DNA of 9,832 bases from contig JABJCF010000094.1 in NCBI GenBank assembly GCA_018665625.1, positions 1-9,832 of the forward strand. Direction: 5' to 3'. This document shows, piece by piece, positions 6,080-9,832 of the stretch (the first letter of the stretch is position 1; each line of letters begins with the position of its first letter). The notes beneath the pieces were generated by a model. The model made no database searches and was not told the DNA's origin. It was given only the letters and a program-made list of their open reading frames with translations. Source of the stretch: Nitrospina sp. Its GTDB lineage: Bacteria; Nitrospinota; Nitrospinia; Nitrospinales; VA-1. The position numbers and the translations under genes were made by a program.

Positions 6080-7521
6080 GTAGTTTTCTGGAAGCTGTTT
6101 CTACACAACCCTTCATGCAAAACGCAATCGTGGGCGGAATTCTTGCCAGCGTTGCCTGCGGTGCCGTTGGTTCTTATGTCGTGGTTAAACGGATTGGTTA
6201 CCTCGCAGGGGGCATCGCCCATGCTGTATTAGGCGGAATGGGCATTGCCTATTATCTTGGCAGGTCACCTATTGAAGGCGCTTTAGTTTCGGCATTGGTT
6301 TTTGCGTTCATCCTCGGCTGGGTCAGCCTCCGTATGAAACAACAGGAGGATACAATTATCGGCGCGTTGTGGGCCGGTGGTATGGCTGTGGGTATTTTGT
6401 TCATCTCACAAACCCCTGGATACAACGTCGATCTGATGAGTTTTCTATTTGGAAATATTCTGATGATCGCCTCAGAAGATCTTTATTGGATTGCCGGACT
6501 CGACATTTTCATCCTATTAATTGTATTTCTTTTTTATAAGCAGTTTATTTCCGTTTCATTTGATGAAGAATTCGCACGCCTTCGAGGCATTCCTGTTGAA
6601 CGGTTTTACCTGCTTTTCCTTTCACTTGTTGCATTGACCGTTGTCATTTTGATCCAGATTGTCGGTCTGATTCTTGTCATAGCACTATTAACTCTTCCCG
6701 CCGCCATCGCGGGGCTATACGTTCGCTCATTAAGCCTGATGATGCTTCTCGCAACTTTATTCGGAATGGTTTTCACCACGGGGGGATTGGCATTGTCTTA
6801 CCAACCCGATCTGCCACCGGGGCCCACAATTATTTTACTCGCGGGGGCTTTTTATCTGTTGTCGCTTGTACTGAATCTAGTCAAAAAAAAAAATATAACC
6901 GTCACTGATTGCTGCTCCGGTCTAGAAAAAGAATTACACAAAGTTCAGGATGACAAACGTAACATTCTGGTCTGGGTCCTGATCATTAACGGATCGATGT
7001 TTTTTATAGAAGGGATTTATGGTTGGCTTGCACAGTCGAGCGCATTGATGGCCGACGCGTTGGATATGCTTGGCGACGCAGCTATTTTTGGGTTTTCCCT
7101 TTATGTGATTCGACTGGGCGCCCTATGGCAAAGCCGCGCCGGATATATTAAAGGAGTCATTATGGCTCTCTTTTCGATCAGCGTTTTAGCAGGCGCCGTA
7201 TACAGATCGTTTAATCCCGTCGTACCCGAAGCCACAACAATGGGTATCATTGGTTTCATGGCACTTGCCGCAAACCTGATTTGCGCAATCATGTTATTGG
7301 GATTTAGAGATTCAGATATCAACATGCGCTCCGCGTGGCTCTGCTCGCGTAACGATGTTCTTGCTAATGTAGGAGTACTACTCGCTGCGGCAGGAGTCGC
7401 ATGGACTCAATCCCCCTGGCCCGACTTGGTTGTCGGTGTAAGCATTTCTGCTTTAATATTGAAATCCGCGATAGAAGTTCTCAAAGACGCAAAACTGGAA
7501 ATGGTAAAACACCGGACCTAA
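6076..7521 (+). CDS. znuB: Fusion of ABC-3 metal permease (ZnuB-like) and CDF cation-efflux domain
   Basis: This 481-residue membrane protein joins two transporters. Residues 1 to about 269 form a complete ABC-3 permease, with the signature around VKRIGYLAGGIAHAVLGG (38-55) and the ending DLPPGPTII near 245-253. Residues about 275-481 are a short cation diffusion facilitator: about six helices, SSALMADALDMLGDA with D330 and D334 in the first metal helix, and SRNDVLANVGVL with D427 and N431 in the second. It lacks the C-terminal cytoplasmic domain of larger CDF proteins. The linker is basic and holds C279 and C280; its KKK suggests a cytoplasmic position, which suits both halves. An A11 run encodes the junction. 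No ATG, GTG or TTG in frame near the start of the CDF part would allow separate translation. Such a fusion of importer and exporter is unusual; the CDF direction and metal are unknown. Confidence 0.88.
   Translation: MSSFLEAVSTQPFMQNAIVGGILASVACGAVGSYVVVKRIGYLAGGIAHAVLGGMGIAYYLGRSPIEGALVSALVFAFILGWVSLRMKQQEDTIIGALWAGGMAVGILFISQTPGYNVDLMSFLFGNILMIASEDLYWIAGLDIFILLIVFLFYKQFISVSFDEEFARLRGIPVERFYLLFLSLVALTVVILIQIVGLILVIALLTLPAAIAGLYVRSLSLMMLLATLFGMVFTTGGLALSYQPDLPPGPTIILLAGAFYLLSLVLNLVKKKNITVTDCCSGLEKELHKVQDDKRNILVWVLIINGSMFFIEGIYGWLAQSSALMADALDMLGDAAIFGFSLYVIRLGALWQSRAGYIKGVIMALFSISVLAGAVYRSFNPVVPEATTMGIIGFMALAANLICAIMLLGFRDSDINMRSAWLCSRNDVLANVGVLLAAAGVAWTQSPWPDLVVGVSISALILKSAIEVLKDAKLEMVKHRT
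6883..6893 (+). other. A11 homopolymer at the permease/CDF junction, possible slippage site
   Basis: Eleven consecutive A residues encode K270-K272 and the start of N273. One A fewer gives KKKI then TAA, a 273-residue permease. One A more gives KKKKYNRH then TGA, a 277-residue permease. Both match normal permease length (the other copy here has 271). Runs of this length are known to cause slippage by RNA polymerase or ribosomes and are also prone to sequencing error. The sequence and stops are seen directly; slippage in the cell is inferred. Confidence 0.5.
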
Positions 7522-7537
7522 GGCCCCGCCGGTTAGG
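7517..7537. terminator. Weak inverted repeat at the convergent gene ends
   Basis: CCTAA at 7517-7521 and TTAGG at 7533-7537 pair across an eleven-base GC-rich loop that could itself fold (GGC-CCC-GCC). The arms contain the stop codons of the two converging genes, which are only eleven bases apart. No T-run follows on either strand, so a bidirectional terminator is possible but weak. Confidence 0.25.
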
Positions 7538-9308
7538 CTAAAGCGCCCAGGCGTTCTGTCAGGGAATGTTTCTGGTGGTGGGAGAGATAGAGCAAACCAT
7601 CGGACAGGGAATAGTTATGTGGAAAGGTCATTACCTCGCGGCCCAGTTTTTCTATCAACTGCTGATAAAGCTCATTAATTTCTTCGGAATTCATTCCTAT
7701 ACTGGTCTCGTAGGTGTAGCCCAAGCTCAAGTCATGCTCCGGTGGAGTATAGAGTTTGGTGATGCCCCACTCTGCAGGATTCTTCTCAATGGGCGCTCCG
7801 CGTTCCAAATCAAACTGCGATAGGATCGCAGAAAAACCTGGAGAATCTAATAGGCGTTGGTTATTGAGCACGAAATTGATCGAGTCCATAACCTCAGCTT
7901 CAGTTTCGGTTGGGAACCCACAAATTAAATAAAAGTGCATGGCAATACCCAACTTCATACAAGCTTCTGATGTATCATCGACCCAACTCAACTCGACACC
8001 TTTTTTCATCGAATCGAGAACACGCTGGTTATAAGACTCCAATCCAAAAATCAATTTTCTACAGCCGGATTTATAAAGCAACTCGATGCGGTCGTCCTTT
8101 AACAGGCTTTTCTCGAACTTAAGTTCGCCTGTCCATTGCACATCAACTTTTTGCTCAATTATTTTCGCGGCAAATGTTCTGAGGAAATTAATGGGCAACG
8201 CTTCATCGGTGAAAAAGAAGTGATCGCAATTGTATTTTTCTTGAAGAACTTTAAAATCATTGACCACGTTTTCGGCATAGCGCACATGAAAATTCATATG
8301 GTCAAAGGGAATGGAACAAAATGCGCATTTCTCCCAATAACAACCCCGCGATCCCATAACGGGTAATACCCGAGTCGGGGAAAGATAAAGGTCCAAAGGC
8401 AATCCATCAAAGTCAGGAGTAGGCAATGCGTTGAGCTCTTCTTTAGCAAAGGGACGGTTTACCTTAACCACACCCTCTTCCCTATAAACCAGATTGGGAA
8501 CTTTGCTTAAATCTCCATCTCCTCTTAAATGCTCGACCAGCCGAAGCAATGGGGTCTCCCCTTCATGCACAATGAAGCTGTCGACAAAGTCAAATAAAGG
8601 AGATGCATCTTTTTCTAAACGATCCACCAACTTTGTGAAAACACTGCCACCGATGGTGATATGAATTTCGGGTCGGTTCTTTTTGACGAGATAGGCCAAC
8701 GTAAGGCCAGATATGATCTGCTCTACCGAGGTGATTGAAATTCCGAGTATGTCGATGTCTTCTTTTAAAATTCCATCCAGATACCACTGCTCGTAGAGAT
8801 CGTAGAAAAAGTTTTCTTCAGGATGCTTGAAAGACTCAATCACTTCTTTGGAAGAGTATGGAGAAAACCGCATTTGGCTGCCAATGACCGTCAACTGCGA
8901 CGGATAATAAGGAGCGAGGATGTTGTCGAGCCACACATCCATTATTTTCAGGTTTTCCATGTACTGTTCTATTTCATAAAACTCCGGGCTACGTTGTGAA
9001 TCCACAGCGGCATCAATTTGATCTTTCAATGCCATGACAATTTCTTCTGCTTCCCGCAACTTCTGAAATTTTTCAGCTTCTGCCTGCGTCAAACGAGGTC
9101 GCGAACTCAGTTCGTTCAACTCGCGAATGATTCTTTCGTAGAGGGGCTTTGTCTTTTCCCAGGTACAAAGATCATTGAGCAACTCAATCGCCAGATCTCG
9201 TTGAACTACATCGTGAATACCATTCTGGTTCAAGAAAGCTTTCAAACTCGGCAGGCTCAGATAAGGCTGCGAAGGATGCCAGGATGTCGGAAAAACTAAA
9301 TAGATCAT
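7533..9308 (-). CDS. B12-binding-type radical SAM protein of unknown substrate
   Basis: This 591-residue protein opens with a cobalamin-binding-like Rossmann domain (start MIYLVFPTSWHPSQP; core DILGISITSVEQ at 186-197 and HITIGGSVF at 216-224). It lacks the DxHxxG motif of lower-ligand B12 binding, as many radical SAM members do. A helical charged segment at about 50-130 interrupts the domain. The radical SAM barrel follows, with cluster cysteines C323, C328 and C331 in RGCYWEKCAFC, a CX4CX2C spacing rather than the usual CX3CX2C, then FFFTDEA (364-370) and FGLES (421-425). The substrate cannot be read from the sequence; methyl transfer or another cobalamin-dependent radical reaction is possible. 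It starts ten bases after the cupin gene, so they are probably co-transcribed. It converges on the transport genes and is probably unrelated to them. Confidence 0.87.
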   Translation of the reverse strand: MIYLVFPTSWHPSQPYLSLPSLKAFLNQNGIHDVVQRDLAIELLNDLCTWEKTKPLYERIIRELNELSSRPRLTQAEAEKFQKLREAEEIVMALKDQIDAAVDSQRSPEFYEIEQYMENLKIMDVWLDNILAPYYPSQLTVIGSQMRFSPYSSKEVIESFKHPEENFFYDLYEQWYLDGILKEDIDILGISITSVEQIISGLTLAYLVKKNRPEIHITIGGSVFTKLVDRLEKDASPLFDFVDSFIVHEGETPLLRLVEHLRGDGDLSKVPNLVYREEGVVKVNRPFAKEELNALPTPDFDGLPLDLYLSPTRVLPVMGSRGCYWEKCAFCSIPFDHMNFHVRYAENVVNDFKVLQEKYNCDHFFFTDEALPINFLRTFAAKIIEQKVDVQWTGELKFEKSLLKDDRIELLYKSGCRKLIFGLESYNQRVLDSMKKGVELSWVDDTSEACMKLGIAMHFYLICGFPTETEAEVMDSINFVLNNQRLLDSPGFSAILSQFDLERGAPIEKNPAEWGITKLYTPPEHDLSLGYTYETSIGMNSEEINELYQQLIEKLGREVMTFPHNYSLSDGLLYLSHHQKHSLTERLGALA

Positions 9309-9318
9309 TTTATAAAAT
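9307..9318. repeat. AT-rich perfect palindrome between cupin and radical SAM genes
   Basis: ATTTTATAAAAT is a perfect 12 bp palindrome filling the gap between the two - strand genes and touching the start codon of the radical SAM gene. No ribosome-binding site is present there. It may just reflect an unstructured, AT-rich translation start. Confidence 0.25.
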
Positions 9319-9642
9319 TTATTTGTGGGGTTTTGGTGCCATAAAAACCAATATTACCAATTTACCATCCGAATCATTCACCACACCATGGTCTTCTCCC
9401 GATGGGGCGAGTGTGATCTGGTTTTCAGACAACTCTTTTTCTTCCGAGCCAACGGTAAACTTGCCTTTGCCCTGCAAAACAAAATAGACCTTATCCGATC
9501 CCTCATGGGAATGGACTTTTTGAAACTGGCCCGGTTCAAGGCAGTATATATCACAAAAGAAATTATCCGTATCGAACAGGCCGACTTTTTTCATTTTTTC
9601 AGGACTGAAATCAATCGATTCCAGAACATTTATAACTTTCAT
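9319..9642 (-). CDS. Small single-domain cupin protein
   Basis: This 107-residue cupin_2-type beta-barrel has the first motif around KVHSHEGSDKVYFVLQG (H44 and H46, with D50 where many cupins have Glu) and the second around SGEDHGVVN (H85), so it probably binds one metal ion. Two cysteines, C30 and C34, precede the barrel motifs. Small cupins of this kind may be metal-dependent enzymes or ligand-binding proteins; the sequence does not say which. I chose the ATG at 9642 because close relatives as I remember them begin MKV, and because a GGTGG lies seven bases upstream; ATG 9648 or TTG 9657 would add two or five residues. It is followed closely by the radical SAM gene, suggesting a two-gene operon. 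Confidence 0.85.
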   Translation of the reverse strand: MKVINVLESIDFSPEKMKKVGLFDTDNFFCDIYCLEPGQFQKVHSHEGSDKVYFVLQGKGKFTVGSEEKELSENQITLAPSGEDHGVVNDSDGKLVILVFMAPKPHK

Positions 9643-9694
9643 TTCCATACCACCCAAATTGGTTAAAAAGATTAGATAATCAGGTCCCTTTTGA

Positions 9695-9709
9695 GCTGCA
9701 TTTGGCAGC
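9695..9709. repeat. Small hairpin upstream of the cupin gene
   Basis: GCTGC and GCAGC pair across a five-base loop, about 50 bases before the cupin start. There is no T-run on either side, so it is not a terminator; it could be an operator or a leader hairpin. The rest of 9643-9832 shows no gene, and I found no convincing promoter for the - strand. Confidence 0.25.
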
Positions 9710-9832
9710 GGTCGAAATCACGAAATTTGACTACGGCTCTTTTCAGACCCAACAAAAAAACATCCAAGTATTCATAGGGTTAGAGATAGTAGCATAGGAA
9801 AGCAAGCGAAGCCAAAGAAAATGGATTGTTGA

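Noticed and set aside
1..7521. Zur or AdcR consensus operators
   Set aside because: I looked in the upstream gaps for palindromes like TGTTATA-N-TATAACA or TTAAC-NN-GTTAA and found none convincing.
7541..7560. GC-rich hairpin near the convergent ends as a terminator
   Set aside because: The CGCC/GGCG stem has only a two-base loop, lies in coding sequence of the radical SAM gene and is not followed by a T-run.
9325..9666. 113-codon open frame on the + strand opposite the cupin
   Set aside because: The cupin on the - strand carries clear family motifs; the opposite frame does not.
1..9832. CRISPR arrays, tRNA or rRNA genes, insertion sequences
   Set aside because: No regularly spaced repeats, cloverleaf-like sequence, rRNA-like segments, transposase or terminal inverted repeats were seen.

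Overview
The window reads as a metal-acquisition locus, most probably zinc, from a Gram-negative bacterium. Signs of an outer membrane are a beta-barrel porin and two periplasmic metal-binding proteins. The DNA is A/T-rich, mixes ATG and TTG starts, and carries a B12-type radical SAM enzyme. A Nitrospinota- or deltaproteobacteria-like host is my guess from the style of the proteins; nothing in the window proves it.

Layout. Positions 1-7521 hold nine genes, all on the + strand: a MarR-type regulator with a C-terminal Cys/His cluster (55-642); two small secreted or membrane-anchored paralogues that share an HNHDLD...CxxC core and a RAPP tail (700-987, 1093-1392); an outer-membrane porin of the kind found in zinc regulons (1467-2594); a periplasmic metal-binding protein and an ABC-3 permease with no ATPase of their own (2622-4370); then a second binding protein, the only ABC ATPase, and a second ABC-3 permease fused in frame to a six-helix CDF cation-efflux domain (4461-7521). 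On the - strand, converging on this block, lie a cobalamin-type radical SAM protein (7533-9308) and, just upstream of it, a small cupin (9319-9642). Positions 9643-9832 hold no gene that I can support.

How it may work. The porin would admit metal through the outer membrane. The small His/Cys proteins and the two binding proteins would capture it in the periplasm. Two permeases, either as a heterodimer or as two separate transporters, would be driven by one shared ATPase. The MarR protein is the obvious candidate metal sensor, a role like that of AdcR, although its Cys cluster is unlike AdcR.

The most unusual point is the permease-CDF fusion. The junction between the two domains is a run of eleven A residues, and both other reading frames stop within about ten codons after it. 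Slippage there would release a permease of normal length, so the cell might make both the free permease and the fusion. A sequencing error at the run is the main alternative. The ABC, CDF, MarR, radical SAM and cupin family calls are firm. The choice of metal, the regulation and the slippage are inference.
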